Positions 19,368 to 27,795 of a DNA stretch of 64,000 nt are shown here, piece after piece. The notes below the pieces were generated by a model. That model was not told the DNA's origin. It made no database searches and worked only from the letters and a program-made list of their open reading frames with translations. How positions within the stretch are numbered: position 1 is the first letter of the stretch; the number at the start of each line of letters is the position of its first letter. The translations under genes and the position numbers were made by a program. Origin of the DNA: Pseudomonadota bacterium (GTDB lineage: Bacteria > Pseudomonadota > Gammaproteobacteria > Steroidobacterales > Steroidobacteraceae); NCBI GenBank assembly GCA_021808195.1, contig JAKBCE010000019.1, forward strand, positions 7,538-71,537, in the 5' to 3' direction.

Positions 19368-20567
19368 CTACCAGCGATACAGGCGCACGACCGATCCGGC
19401 GGGCAGGGTCTGTGGCCCCGGTGGCAGTTCCACGAACCCGTCTGTGCCGGCCAGTGAGGTGAAGTCGCCCGAACCGTGGGTCGGCCGCGGCATGGCGCGA
19501 CACCAGCCGCGCTCATCGGTGAGCAGCCGCACGGGCAGGAAATAGGTGAGCGCGGGGGCGACGGTGAAGTCCTCGCCGAGGGTGATCCATTCCTGCTGTG
19601 TACCCTTCTGGCCCTGGGCGGCAGCCAGCGCCGGCAGCACATAGCGAGCGACGCACACGGCGGTCGAGACGGGATTGCCCGGCAGCGCAAACACCGCCGC
19701 GCCGCTTGGAGCCATCCCGAACCACAGCGGCTTGCCGGGGCGTTGCGCCACCTTGTGGAAAACGCGCCGCACGCCGAGCGCGGCAAGCGCCTCGGGTACG
19801 AGGTCGAGCCGGCCCATCGACACCCCGCCGCTCAGCACCACCACGTCGTGGGTTTCCAGATGGAATTTCAGCCGCGCCTGCAGCTGCGTCGCATCGTCAC
19901 GCAGGTGCTCGGTGGCAATGCGCTGATAGCCGTGCAGTTGCAGGGCCGCGGCGATCGCATAGGCATTGGAGCGGCGAACCTGGTGCGCCAGAATGGGCTC
20001 CCCGGGCTCGATCAACTCGTTGCCGGTGGAAATCACCGCCAGCATCGGCTGGCTGGCAACCTGAATGCGTGCCTTGCCCGCCGCGGCGGCCACCGCAATC
20101 TGCGGTGGGCCGAGGCGCATGCCCACCGTCAGCAGCAGGGCGCCTTGGTGGGTATCGGTGCCACGCCGGTGCACGTTCTGTCCGGGTTGCACTTCGACCT
20201 CTGCGTGCAGACTCGCGGTCCCGTTTGCGACCGTGACCTGCTCGATCGGCACCACGCAGTCGCAACCTGCAGGCAGCGCCGTGCCCGTCATCACTTCGAT
20301 GCAGCCCTGGGCGCTCGCCAGGGCAAGTGGCGCATCACCGGCAGCCTGCGTGGCCTCGATGGTGAAGCGGCACTCGCCGCGGCGCGCCGTGGCGCTCGCC
20401 AGCGCGATGCCGTCCATGGCGACACGGTCGAAGGGCGGTTGGTCGCGCTCGGCGTGAATGTCCTCACGCAATACCGCCCCAGCGCACTGCAGCAGGGGCA
20501 GGGAGACAGTCGGCAGGCACGTCAGGTGCTGCGCGATCAGCTCATCCGCTTCGGCGGGACTGAGCAT
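19368..20567 (-). CDS. moeA: molybdopterin molybdenumtransferase
   Basis: MoeA inserts molybdate into adenylated molybdopterin. The 399 residues follow the family order: 'PPFDRVAMDGIALAS' near the start, 'GTALPAGCDCVVPIE', 'VHRRGTDTHQGALLL', the conserved 'VISTGNELIEPGEP' and 'VVLSGGVSMGRLDLVPEAL', then 'GKPLWFGMAPSGAAVFALPGNPVSTAV' and a C-terminal beta domain. In many MoeA proteins the motif reads DGYA; here it is 'MDGIAL'. It precedes moaA and follows a small secreted protein by 23 bp. Confidence 0.96.
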   Translation of the reverse strand: MLSPAEADELIAQHLTCLPTVSLPLLQCAGAVLREDIHAERDQPPFDRVAMDGIALASATARRGECRFTIEATQAAGDAPLALASAQGCIEVMTGTALPAGCDCVVPIEQVTVANGTASLHAEVEVQPGQNVHRRGTDTHQGALLLTVGMRLGPPQIAVAAAAGKARIQVASQPMLAVISTGNELIEPGEPILAHQVRRSNAYAIAAALQLHGYQRIATEHLRDDATQLQARLKFHLETHDVVVLSGGVSMGRLDLVPEALAALGVRRVFHKVAQRPGKPLWFGMAPSGAAVFALPGNPVSTAVCVARYVLPALAAAQGQKGTQQEWITLGEDFTVAPALTYFLPVRLLTDERGWCRAMPRPTHGSGDFTSLAGTDGFVELPPGPQTLPAGSVVRLYRW

Positions 20568-20590
20568 ATGCGGCTGCCTCCGTAGCGGTC

Positions 20591-20965
20591 CTAGCTGCCT
20601 TTCTTGGCGTGCTTCTTCTGGAAGATGACCACCTGGGCATTGAAGTTGTTGGCGATGTTCTGCAACTGATCGACGGCCGCATTGTGGCGCTTGACTTCAA
20701 TCGCCTCGAGCTCGGCGATCTGCTTCTTCTTGAGCTTCGTCGCCTGCTTGGCGATGGTCTGGTCGCTCTGCTTTTTGATGCAGGCCAGGTAGCTCATCAT
20801 GGTGTGGTTGTAGGTCTGGACGGTCTTTTGCGCGGCCAGCATCTGGGCGAGTGTGGCGACGTTGCCATCTGGCAGATTCGTGGGGGCGGGCGGGTACACA
20901 CAGGCAGCATAGGCAGGAGCCAGGGCAAGCGACGCGAGCGCCGTCGCGGCAAACAGTGATTTCAT
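20591..20965 (-). CDS. small secreted helical protein, first gene of the Moco cluster
   Basis: The 124-residue product starts with a clean signal peptide ('MKSLFAATALASLALAPAYA', cleavage after AYA). The mature part begins with Cys-Val-Tyr-Pro-Pro, has a second Cys in 'MMSYLACIKKQSD' and is then a long Lys/Gln-rich helix that could form a coiled coil. The two cysteines could form a disulfide in the periplasm. I do not recognise the family. It is only 23 bp ahead of moeA on the same strand, so it probably shares that transcript, though no link with molybdenum is visible. Confidence 0.75.
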   Translation of the reverse strand: MKSLFAATALASLALAPAYAACVYPPAPTNLPDGNVATLAQMLAAQKTVQTYNHTMMSYLACIKKQSDQTIAKQATKLKKKQIAELEAIEVKRHNAAVDQLQNIANNFNAQVVIFQKKHAKKGS

Positions 20966-21080
20966 GAAAGACCCTCTGGATGGCAGATGTGCGAACTCGC
21001 GTCATCTTAAAGGCGGGACTTGATCCGGGCTACTGGCGATTGCTGATCCGGCTGACGTTCCCCCGGGTCGGCCGCCCGTC

Positions 21081-21656
21081 TCAGCTGTGCGCGACCGTCC
21101 CGGCGCTGCCGGCGAGCGCCGAGGCCATCCGGGCGGCAGCCTCGGTCGCCGCCCGGATGGCCTCGGCCGGCATACCGGCCCGCGCCATGGCATTCAGACC
21201 CAGCAGCAGCGCGATGACGTACGAGCCCGTAGGCTCCGGGGCGTGAGCTCGGAGCGTCGCGAACAGCTTGCGCTCGAGCCGCGCCAGATGTGCCTGGGTC
21301 GCGGCGCTGACCGCAAGCGGCTGGCTGGCGGCGGAGAGAAACATACAGCCGCGTCCGGGGTTTAGGGCGAGGAAATCCCCGACGAATCGGATGAACGCAC
21401 CGAGTCGCTCGACGGCTTCGCCCGGGCCCTCGAGCCGCGCCAGGGCGGCTGCGGTGTTCGTGTCGGTATAGCGCTCAAGAGCGAGCCGCCAGGCATTTTC
21501 CTTGTCACCGAACGCGGCGTAGAAGCTGCCGCGTTGGATGCCGATCGCCTCCTGCAGGCGGTCGATCGACGTCCCCGCAAAGCCCTGATCCCAGAACGTC
21601 TCGACGATGTGCTCCAGTGCGCGCTCGGAATCAAAACTGCGGGGACGTCCGACCAT
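21081..21656 (-). CDS. TetR-family regulator
   Basis: The 191-residue protein has an N-terminal helix-turn-helix ('MVGRPRSFDSERALEHIVETF' then 'GFAGTSIDRLQEAIGIQRGS' and 'FYAAFGDKENAW') typical of TetR repressors, and a helical ligand domain containing 'NPGRGCMFLSAASQ'. ATG 21656 is chosen because it directly precedes the DNA-binding domain; the frame is open further upstream but that reading crosses the neighbouring gene. It follows the AhpD-like gene by 14 bp and is probably its co-transcribed regulator. A 14-bp palindrome upstream of that pair is a candidate operator. Confidence 0.9.
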   Translation of the reverse strand: MVGRPRSFDSERALEHIVETFWDQGFAGTSIDRLQEAIGIQRGSFYAAFGDKENAWRLALERYTDTNTAAALARLEGPGEAVERLGAFIRFVGDFLALNPGRGCMFLSAASQPLAVSAATQAHLARLERKLFATLRAHAPEPTGSYVIALLLGLNAMARAGMPAEAIRAATEAAARMASALAGSAGTVAHS

Positions 21657-21670
21657 GTTGCGTGCCCGTC

Positions 21671-22237
21671 TTACGCGGCGGCGTGATGCGGCTTCGACCA
21701 GGCAAATGCGGCGAAGGGCGCATCGACCGGGGTGGCGGCCAAGTGATTGACGTAATTTGACATAACCTTCTGAGCCAGCCCAACCAGGATATCGAGTACG
21801 TTGCGTGAGGTAAATCCTGCCGCCAGGAACTGTTCGACGTCCCCCGGAGCGAGCTCTCCACGCTGGCGCACGAGCTTCAGTGTGAACTGCCGCAGTACCT
21901 CCAGACGTGCATCCGGCAGCGGACGCGCCTCGCGCAGCGCCGCGAGCGTCGGTTCGTCGACACCCTGGTTCTTGGCGATCCAGGAATGCGCCGGCACACA
22001 GTAATGACAGCCGTGCTCGACGTTGATCGCCAGCCACACGACGTTGCGCTCGATCGGGCTGAGACTGGTCTGCTGGAAAATCTCATGCAGCTTCTTGTAG
22101 GCGTCGAGGTGCTCGGGGGACTCGGCCATCACGGCGTGCAGATTCGGAATCATGCCGTAGGCCTGCAGTGAGTCTTCGAGGAGCGGCCGACTTGCGAGCG
22201 GCGCGGATTCGAGCGTGTGGATCGTGAAATTCGACAT
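21671..22237 (-). CDS. AhpD-like carboxymuconolactone decarboxylase family protein
   Basis: The 188-residue protein has the AhpD/CMD fold signature 'VEHGCHYCVPAHSWIA', in which the two Cys and the following His form the peroxidase-type redox site. The neighbouring helix 'LSPIERNVVWLAIN' supports the family. Likely activity is reduction of an organic peroxide or another thiol-dependent oxidoreduction. It is the first gene of a two-gene unit with a TetR regulator, a common arrangement for electrophile or oxidant response. The exact inducer is not visible. Confidence 0.88.
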   Translation of the reverse strand: MSNFTIHTLESAPLASRPLLEDSLQAYGMIPNLHAVMAESPEHLDAYKKLHEIFQQTSLSPIERNVVWLAINVEHGCHYCVPAHSWIAKNQGVDEPTLAALREARPLPDARLEVLRQFTLKLVRQRGELAPGDVEQFLAAGFTSRNVLDILVGLAQKVMSNYVNHLAATPVDAPFAAFAWSKPHHAAA

Positions 22238-22260
22238 GGGTACTCCCTAGCTGTGCTGAA

Positions 22261-22274
22261 CCGCCATCTGGCGG
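22261..22274 (-). promoter_or_regulatory. palindrome upstream of the ahpD-like/tetR unit
   Basis: CCGCCA-TC-TGGCGG is a perfect 6-bp inverted repeat with a 2-base centre, 23 bp before the AhpD-like start. Position and symmetry suit a TetR-family operator. Binding is unproven. Confidence 0.4.
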
Positions 22275-22352
22275 CCGGGGCAAGGTTGCCCAATTCTGTA
22301 CTATGCAGTCAATAACTAATTCGGGAGAGCCTTCGGTAACCCGTGCGGCGGC

Positions 22353-22720
22353 TCAGGCCGGTGGGCGAGTCGTGCGGGTCGTCCGGCCAACGTGCCGAGC
22401 GGGCGGTCCGGCGCTCCCGGGAAGCCCCGCGCGGCGTTGCTGGCATCGGTTGCATCAGAGCACGCGCAGGCCGAGATCCGCCGCTGCATGAACGTCCCAA
22501 GCGTTTGACGATCGGAGCCGCACTGGGTCGGCCCGCAGGCCGAGCGCGCGCAGCCAGGTTTGCTTCAGTTGTTTGTCGCGCGATCACGCGTGCAGCGCAT
22601 CGCGCCGCTGGGCTGGGATGTCCGGGCAGCGTGCGACAGAGCGGACGCAAAATCGAACAGCGTTCCGTACGCGTCGAACACGCAAGCGCGGATGCCGATC
22701 AGCAGTTTCGCGTGTGAGTG
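22353..22720 (-). pseudogene. decayed type II haloacid dehalogenase
   Basis: Three fragments of a HAD-family 2-haloacid dehalogenase lie in order on the minus strand. The N-terminal nucleophile region 'IRACVFDAYGTLFD' ends near 22650. After a frame change comes 'RDKQLKQTWLRAL' (from 22580) joined directly to the C-terminal 'SSNAWDVHAAADLGLR', so the middle of the protein is deleted. The next codon pattern 'VL-stop-CNR' has TGA (22455-22457) where the family has Trp (TGG), a single-base nonsense change. No start codon is obvious. This is a remnant and not a functional gene. Confidence 0.72.
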
Positions 22721-22831
22721 CCGCCGATGGAAATGGCATACGCCAAGCGTTCGCGGCGCCTTTCTCATGCCGACAGGGGACTGCAACGCAGTATCGGCCG
22801 TACTGGCTCGCCTGATAGAATGCCGCCCGCC

Positions 22832-22908
22832 GCGCCCGTAGCTCAGTTGGATAGAGTACCTGGCTTCGAACCAGGTGGTCGGGGGTTCGAATCCCTCCGG
22901 GCGCGCCA
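22832..22908 (+). tRNA. tRNA-Arg, anticodon TCG
   Basis: The 77-nt sequence folds as a full cloverleaf: acceptor GCGCCCG/CGGGCGC with discriminator G and encoded CCA, D arm with GTTGGAT, anticodon stem CCTGG/CCAGG, loop CTTCGAA and T arm with TTCGAAT. The anticodon TCG reads arginine codon CGA. Positions 35 and 36 (C, G) fit arginine identity. A 'TAGAAT' box ends 10 bases upstream (22816-22821) and could be its -10 element. Confidence 0.97.
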
Positions 22909-23357
22909 ATCGTGTCGTTGCCCTTCTCCGGCCGGACTCACGGTTCGGTACGAGGTCAATGGCAATGCCTTGTCCGTGCCTGGATCCTCGGCGCATGTGC
23001 CTCATGCTGCCGCGCACTCGGGCTACTCCCGTCACGACGAAACGAAACCCTACGTGGCGCTTGTCGGCGGCCACGGCATGCGCCTCAGCCGAGGGCTACT
23101 GCTGCCTTTCGGAAATTTGCTGAGGACGGTCGCAAAACGATCACGTCAAATGATCTGCGCTCCGGTGAGGTGCTGCATCGATGAGAAGCTCTGGGTGGCC
23201 CGAGCGCTCGGGCTGTTTGCCGGGCACATGGGGCGCGGTTCTGGCCTGGGTGCCGCCACACGCCTGGCAGCTCGAGCACCACGGGCACTTTGGGTTCCCG
23301 TTTGCGTGCGCGGTGCGCTCGACCGGTCTGCACACGGCGTCAGCGCGATCGCGATGC
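22909..23357. other. intergenic stretch, nothing recognised
   Basis: About 450 bp between the tRNA and the Pta-like gene. Open frames exist on both strands, but none shows a family motif, a signal peptide or a convincing ribosome site. No repeat or integrase remnant was seen next to the tRNA. Confidence 0.5.
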
Positions 23358-24341
23358 TCAGGTGACGGTGGTCGCTGTGAGCCGTCGTATCTTGCCCGCG
23401 CGGGCGGCATACAACGTCGCGATCGCACAGGATGCAAGGCGCGAGCGCGCATCGTCTGCACGACTGGTGAGCATGATCGGCACGCGCGCGCCAAGCACGA
23501 TGCCGGCCAGCCGTGCGCCGGCGAGATATTCCAGTTGCTTTGCCAGCATGTTGCCGGCCTCGAGGTCGGGTACCACAAAGATATCGGCACGGCCAGCGAC
23601 CCGGGAGGTAATGGCTTTGGTGGCCGCCGCGGCGCGTGACACTGCATTGTCGAAAGCCAACGGGCCATCGAGTATGCCGCCCGTGATCTGGCCGCGGTCG
23701 GCCATCTTGCACAGCGCAGCGGCATCGAGCGTGGATTTGATTTTTGGCGTGACCAACTCGACGGCCGAGAGCAGGGCCACGTGCGGGGTTCGTACGCCGA
23801 GCGCCCGGGCCAGATCGATCGCGTTCTGGACGATGTCGCGCTTGTCCTCGAGCGAAGGGTAGATGTTGACAGCGGCATCGGTGATGAACAGCAACCGCGG
23901 GTAGTGCGGCGCATCGATCGCGAAGATGTGGCTGACGCGCCGCTCGGTGCGCAAACCGCAGTCCGGGTCGATGACGCAGTGCATCAACTCGTCGGTGTGC
24001 AGCGCGCCTTTCATGATCGCATCGGCCTCACCGCGACGCGCCAATTGCACCGCCTGCGCGGCGGCGGCATGACTGTGCTCGGTTGCGACGATCGTGCGGC
24101 CGGTCAGATCGATCCGCGCCGCGCGCGCCGCGGCGCGGATGCGCCTCTCCGGCCCCACCAATACCGGGGTGATGAGGCCGGCGCGCTCCGCCTCGATGGC
24201 GCCCATGAGCGAGACGGCATCGACCGGATGGACCACCACGGTGCGCAGCGGTGCATGCCGGCGGGCTTGCTCGACGAGCTGATCGAGGCGGTGCGGGGAT
24301 GAGGCGGCCGGGGGTGAGCGGGTGGCGGGGCGTGAAGTCAT
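23358..24341 (-). CDS. phosphate acetyl/butyryltransferase family protein
   Basis: The enzymes convert acyl-CoA and phosphate to acyl phosphate and CoA. The 327-residue protein matches the Pta/Ptb fold: 'VVVHPVDAVSLMGAIEAERAG' at the start of the domain, 'RGEADAIMKGALHTDELM', 'ITDAAVNIYPSLEDKRDIVQNAI' and 'ADIFVVPDLEAGNMLAKQLEYLAGA', the last being highly conserved. It resembles the C-terminal domain of the bifunctional enoyl-CoA hydratase/phosphate acetyltransferase group. No acyl kinase gene is in the window. The ATG overlaps the stop of the upstream glycosyltransferase by four bases. Confidence 0.9.
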   Translation of the reverse strand: MTSRPATRSPPAASSPHRLDQLVEQARRHAPLRTVVVHPVDAVSLMGAIEAERAGLITPVLVGPERRIRAAARAARIDLTGRTIVATEHSHAAAAQAVQLARRGEADAIMKGALHTDELMHCVIDPDCGLRTERRVSHIFAIDAPHYPRLLFITDAAVNIYPSLEDKRDIVQNAIDLARALGVRTPHVALLSAVELVTPKIKSTLDAAALCKMADRGQITGGILDGPLAFDNAVSRAAAATKAITSRVAGRADIFVVPDLEAGNMLAKQLEYLAGARLAGIVLGARVPIMLTSRADDARSRLASCAIATLYAARAGKIRRLTATTVT

Positions 24342-26155
24342 TGCGGGTGCCAGGAATTGCCGAGGGTGCTGACGGTACGGCTCACGCCTCCAGGTGGCGC
24401 CAGCAGCGCGTAGCGCCGGCCGTGTGGTAGATCATACCGACGCACGATTCGCGCGGCATCCGCGGCTTGGAGTCGTCCGGCCTCACCGTCCCCGGGCGGA
24501 TGAACGCCCAGTCGAGTGAGCAGTGGCGTAAAGGGACCGGCGGCGTGGCCGGGCAGCAGCACGAGCACACGCGCGCCCGGGCCGTGCGCCGCAAACCAGC
24601 TGGCGATGGCCCGGCCGGCCGCGGGTTCGGGCACGTCGATGCGTGTGAAGCGTGTCCGCAGTCCGCGATCGAGCATGGCCACGGTCGTTTCGTCCGGGTC
24701 GAGCAGTGCGAGCGGGTGGTGCAGCGTCTCGGCGTGGATGCGCCGGGCAAGGGCCGGCAGGTCCTGCCAGCGATCGATGGTCGGAAAAAGTGCGAGCGCA
24801 CTGAGACAAAATGCGCTGACGTATGCCACAAAGGTCCAGCTGAAGCTGAGTAGGACCTGTCCGTGCCGCTCTGCCTGCGATGCGCAGTGCAGGGCGAACG
24901 GCAGACCGAGCAGCACAGTGGTGGCGAGCGCTAGGTCGACACCGACCCTGCGCATGGATTGGACCTGCACGGTCGCGAGGGCGATGAGCGCGACGGCGAA
25001 CACGATTGCAATGATCGCGACCGTCCAGCGTGTCCAACGCAGGGGCGCAGCGGCCTTGCCCGCCACCCGTTGCGACTCACTGCTCCACAGGCCGATCAAC
25101 AGGCTGAAGCCGAGCAGCGCGGGGGCAGCGTAGATGTCGCGTGCGGTGGCTGCCAACGAAAGCACGAGTAACCAGGGTAATGTGGCGCATACGGCGAAGC
25201 GCCACGCCGTGCCCGGCGGACCGGGGAGGCGGACCTGCTTCCATGCCCGATGCACTGCCGCGGCCGCCAGCACCGTCCATGGCAAGAGGTAAACCGGTAA
25301 CTCGAGGAAGTACTTGCCGAAGGTATTTTGATGGGCGCTGGCGTACTGATACGCCGGCGGCGCGGCAATCTTCATGAATCGGCCGGCGAGGTTGTACCAG
25401 AACATGACGCGCAAGGCATGCCCGCCATGCGCGCGGAGGGCAACGGCGATCAGCCACGGGCCGATCAGGATCGCCTGCAGCGCAAATCCCGCATAGAGTT
25501 CGGCGCGCTTCAGTTCCTGCCAGCGGCGCTCCCAGGCGATCAGGCTGAGCAGGGCCAGCGCCGGCACCAGCCAGCCAACGGCGCTCTTGGCCATGAAACC
25601 CGCTGCGGCGCCGGCATGCATCAGCAGATAGCCGAACCACTTTCGTCGTCCAGCCGGTGCGGTGTAGCCGAGGTACGCGCCGAGTAGCGCGACGGCGCAC
25701 GAGGCCAGCAGGCAGGCATCCGGAGCGAGCCACATCGACACCCGGAACGCGGTGATGGCACTGCCGGCAACGAGCGCAGCGACACATGCCGCGGTGACGC
25801 CATCAAGTGCGAAGCCGAGCGTCCCGATGGCGAGCGCAACGATCAGTGCGTATACGAGATTCGGGATGCGCAGCGCAGCGGCGCTATCGCCAAAGGCGCG
25901 CACGCACAGCGCCGCCGCCCAGTACGAGAGGGGCGGCTCCTCGAGAAAGGGACGGCCGGCGAGCTGGGGCAGTACCCAGTGATGCTGCCAGGCCATCCGC
26001 CAGCTGATGTCGGCGACGCGAGGCTCATCCGGTGTCCACAGCCCGCGCAGCAACGCACCGATGACCCACAAGGGCAACAGCGCGAGCAGGACCGGTCCGA
26101 TCCAGCGGCTCGAGCCGTCTTTGCGTGACCACCGGCGCATGAGTGTCGGCATCAT
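24338..26155 (-). CDS. ArnT/PMT-like integral membrane glycosyltransferase
   Basis: These enzymes use undecaprenyl-phosphate sugars to modify lipid A or other envelope molecules at the periplasmic face. The 605 residues start with a membrane helix, followed by the catalytic first-loop motif 'LWTPDEPRVADISWRMA' (Asp-Glu) and 'LAGRPFLEEPPLSYWAAA', as in ArnT. About a dozen hydrophobic helices and a soluble C-terminal region follow. I chose ATG 26155; 26140 is also possible, and an upstream ATG at 26245 would run across the divergent ABC gene start. Acceptor and sugar are not evident. Confidence 0.85.
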   Translation of the reverse strand: MMPTLMRRWSRKDGSSRWIGPVLLALLPLWVIGALLRGLWTPDEPRVADISWRMAWQHHWVLPQLAGRPFLEEPPLSYWAAALCVRAFGDSAAALRIPNLVYALIVALAIGTLGFALDGVTAACVAALVAGSAITAFRVSMWLAPDACLLASCAVALLGAYLGYTAPAGRRKWFGYLLMHAGAAAGFMAKSAVGWLVPALALLSLIAWERRWQELKRAELYAGFALQAILIGPWLIAVALRAHGGHALRVMFWYNLAGRFMKIAAPPAYQYASAHQNTFGKYFLELPVYLLPWTVLAAAAVHRAWKQVRLPGPPGTAWRFAVCATLPWLLVLSLAATARDIYAAPALLGFSLLIGLWSSESQRVAGKAAAPLRWTRWTVAIIAIVFAVALIALATVQVQSMRRVGVDLALATTVLLGLPFALHCASQAERHGQVLLSFSWTFVAYVSAFCLSALALFPTIDRWQDLPALARRIHAETLHHPLALLDPDETTVAMLDRGLRTRFTRIDVPEPAAGRAIASWFAAHGPGARVLVLLPGHAAGPFTPLLTRLGVHPPGDGEAGRLQAADAARIVRRYDLPHGRRYALLAPPGGVSRTVSTLGNSWHPQ

Positions 26156-26232
26156 GCGTCTGTTGTGCCGCCATCGGCAGCAGCGACGGATTGTGCAAGA
26201 ATGAATTTTTCCCCTGCGTGGATCGGATCCGA

Positions 26233-27795
26233 ATGGCGAGCGCACCGGCGGCCCGTTTTATCGAAGCGCGTCTGCGCCAGATGCGTCTCGAGCGTGGCGG
26301 GCGGACGATACTGCAGAACGTGAGCTGGACGATCCGTCCGGGCGAACGTTGGGTGCTGGCGGGCATCAATGGTGCCGGCAAGACTCAGCTGTTGAAGGTG
26401 GTTGCCGGCTCGGTGTGGCCGACGCCGGACGAGCCGGGCGTGCGCCAGTACCGCTGGCGCGGCGAGCTGTGGCGCACGCCGCAGGAGGTCCAGGCAGAGA
26501 TTGGCTATCTCGGCCCGGAACGCCAGGACAAGTACGAGCGCTACGGCTGGAATCACACCGTCGAGCAGGTCGTCGGAACCGGTGTGCACCGCACTGACAT
26601 CCCGCTGCACACCCTCGGCGCGCCGCAGCGCGAGCGCGTCGCTGCTGTGTTGCGTCGTTTGCGCATCGACTCCCTTGCCGCGCGTGCATTTCTGACGTTG
26701 TCCTACGGTGAGCGGCGCTTGGTGCTGCTGGCCCGGGCCCTGGTTTCCCGGCCGCGGCTGCTGCTGCTCGATGAGCTGCTGAACGGTCTCGATACGCTCA
26801 ATCGGGGTCGGGCTCTGCGCTGGCTCGAGAGCTCGACCCGTTCGGCATTGCCGTGGGTGCTCTCGGTCCACCGTGCCGAGGATGTGCCGGCTGCAGCCAC
26901 GCATGCGCTGATACTCGATCACGGCAAGATCGTGTTTCGCGGCGCGCGCGCCCGAGCGCCCCTTGCGCGCTGGCTCACCGAGGGGCCGCCGGGCAAGAGG
27001 CCAGTCCGAACGCGCGCCGCCGGGGGTGGGGCTGCTCGGCGCAAGGCCCTGCCCGCGCCTGGCACTGTGCTGGTCAGTCTGAGCGCCGCCGATGTGTATC
27101 TGGATGAGCACGTTGCGTTGCGCGATATAGACCTGACCGTGCGCGCCGGGGAGTGCTGGGTGGTGCACGGTCGCAACGGATCCGGCAAGACGACATTGGT
27201 GCGCACGCTCTACGGGGATCATGGCGTGGCCGCCGGCGGACGCATCAAGCGCTCGGGCATCGAGCCGGGCGTGCCGCTCGAGACATTTCAGCGGCGTGTG
27301 GCGCTCGTGGCGCCCCATCTTCAGGCCGATCATCCGACGTATCTGACGGTGGCCGAAGTGGTGCAGTCGGGGCGCCACGCCAGCATCGGGTTGAACGACG
27401 CACCCAGTGCGGCCGATCGGGTGGCGGCGAGGCGCGCAATGCGTGAGTTCGAGGTGCTGCCGCTCGCGCAGCGGAGCTTGCGGGAGTTGTCCTACGGGCA
27501 GTTGCGCCGCGTGCTGTTCGCCCGCGCCTGGGTCAATCGCCCGCAGTTGCTCCTGCTCGATGAGCCATTCGCTGGGCTCGATGGGCCGACCCAGCGCGAC
27601 CTGCAGAGCCGCATCGCAGAGCGCGTTGCCGAGGGCGCGGCCGTCGTGATTGTCGTGCACCGCGGTTCCGAATGGCCGAGGTGCGTCACGCACGAAGTGC
27701 AGCTGGAGGACGGTACGCTGCGTTACGCCGGCCCAGTGCGCCGGATCAATCGAGCGTCATCTCGGTCTGGAACACCGAGACGGCCTGGCCGATGA
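26233..27795 (+). CDS. ModF-like protein with two ABC ATPase domains
   Basis: The 520-residue protein has two nucleotide-binding domains and no membrane segment. Domain 1 shows Walker A 'GINGAGKTQ', signature 'LSYGERR' and Walker B 'LLLLDELLNGLD'. Domain 2 (from about residue 290) shows 'GRNGSGKTT', 'LSYGQLRR' and 'LLLLDEPFAGLD'. The order and the 'LSYG' signatures resemble ModF/PhrA, a protein linked to molybdate transport operons whose job is unclear. Here no modABC genes adjoin it, although a Moco operon lies 5 kb away. The start at ATG 26233 is 77 bp from the divergent ArnT-like gene. The 3' end overlaps phzF by 50 bp, convergently. Confidence 0.87.
   Translation: MASAPAARFIEARLRQMRLERGGRTILQNVSWTIRPGERWVLAGINGAGKTQLLKVVAGSVWPTPDEPGVRQYRWRGELWRTPQEVQAEIGYLGPERQDKYERYGWNHTVEQVVGTGVHRTDIPLHTLGAPQRERVAAVLRRLRIDSLAARAFLTLSYGERRLVLLARALVSRPRLLLLDELLNGLDTLNRGRALRWLESSTRSALPWVLSVHRAEDVPAAATHALILDHGKIVFRGARARAPLARWLTEGPPGKRPVRTRAAGGGAARRKALPAPGTVLVSLSAADVYLDEHVALRDIDLTVRAGECWVVHGRNGSGKTTLVRTLYGDHGVAAGGRIKRSGIEPGVPLETFQRRVALVAPHLQADHPTYLTVAEVVQSGRHASIGLNDAPSAADRVAARRAMREFEVLPLAQRSLRELSYGQLRRVLFARAWVNRPQLLLLDEPFAGLDGPTQRDLQSRIAERVAEGAAVVIVVHRGSEWPRCVTHEVQLEDGTLRYAGPVRRINRASSRSGTPRRPGR

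Noticed and set aside
22565..23074. 169-codon minus-strand frame crossing the tRNA, containing a 'PEGFEPPTTWFEARYS' peptide
   Set aside because: That peptide is the well-known false translation of an Arg tRNA on its opposite strand. Only its distal part overlaps the real dehalogenase remnant.
26143..26232. Upstream ATG for the ModF-like ABC gene
   Set aside because: Would add 30 Cys-rich residues overlapping the divergent gene; family homology begins after ATG 26233.
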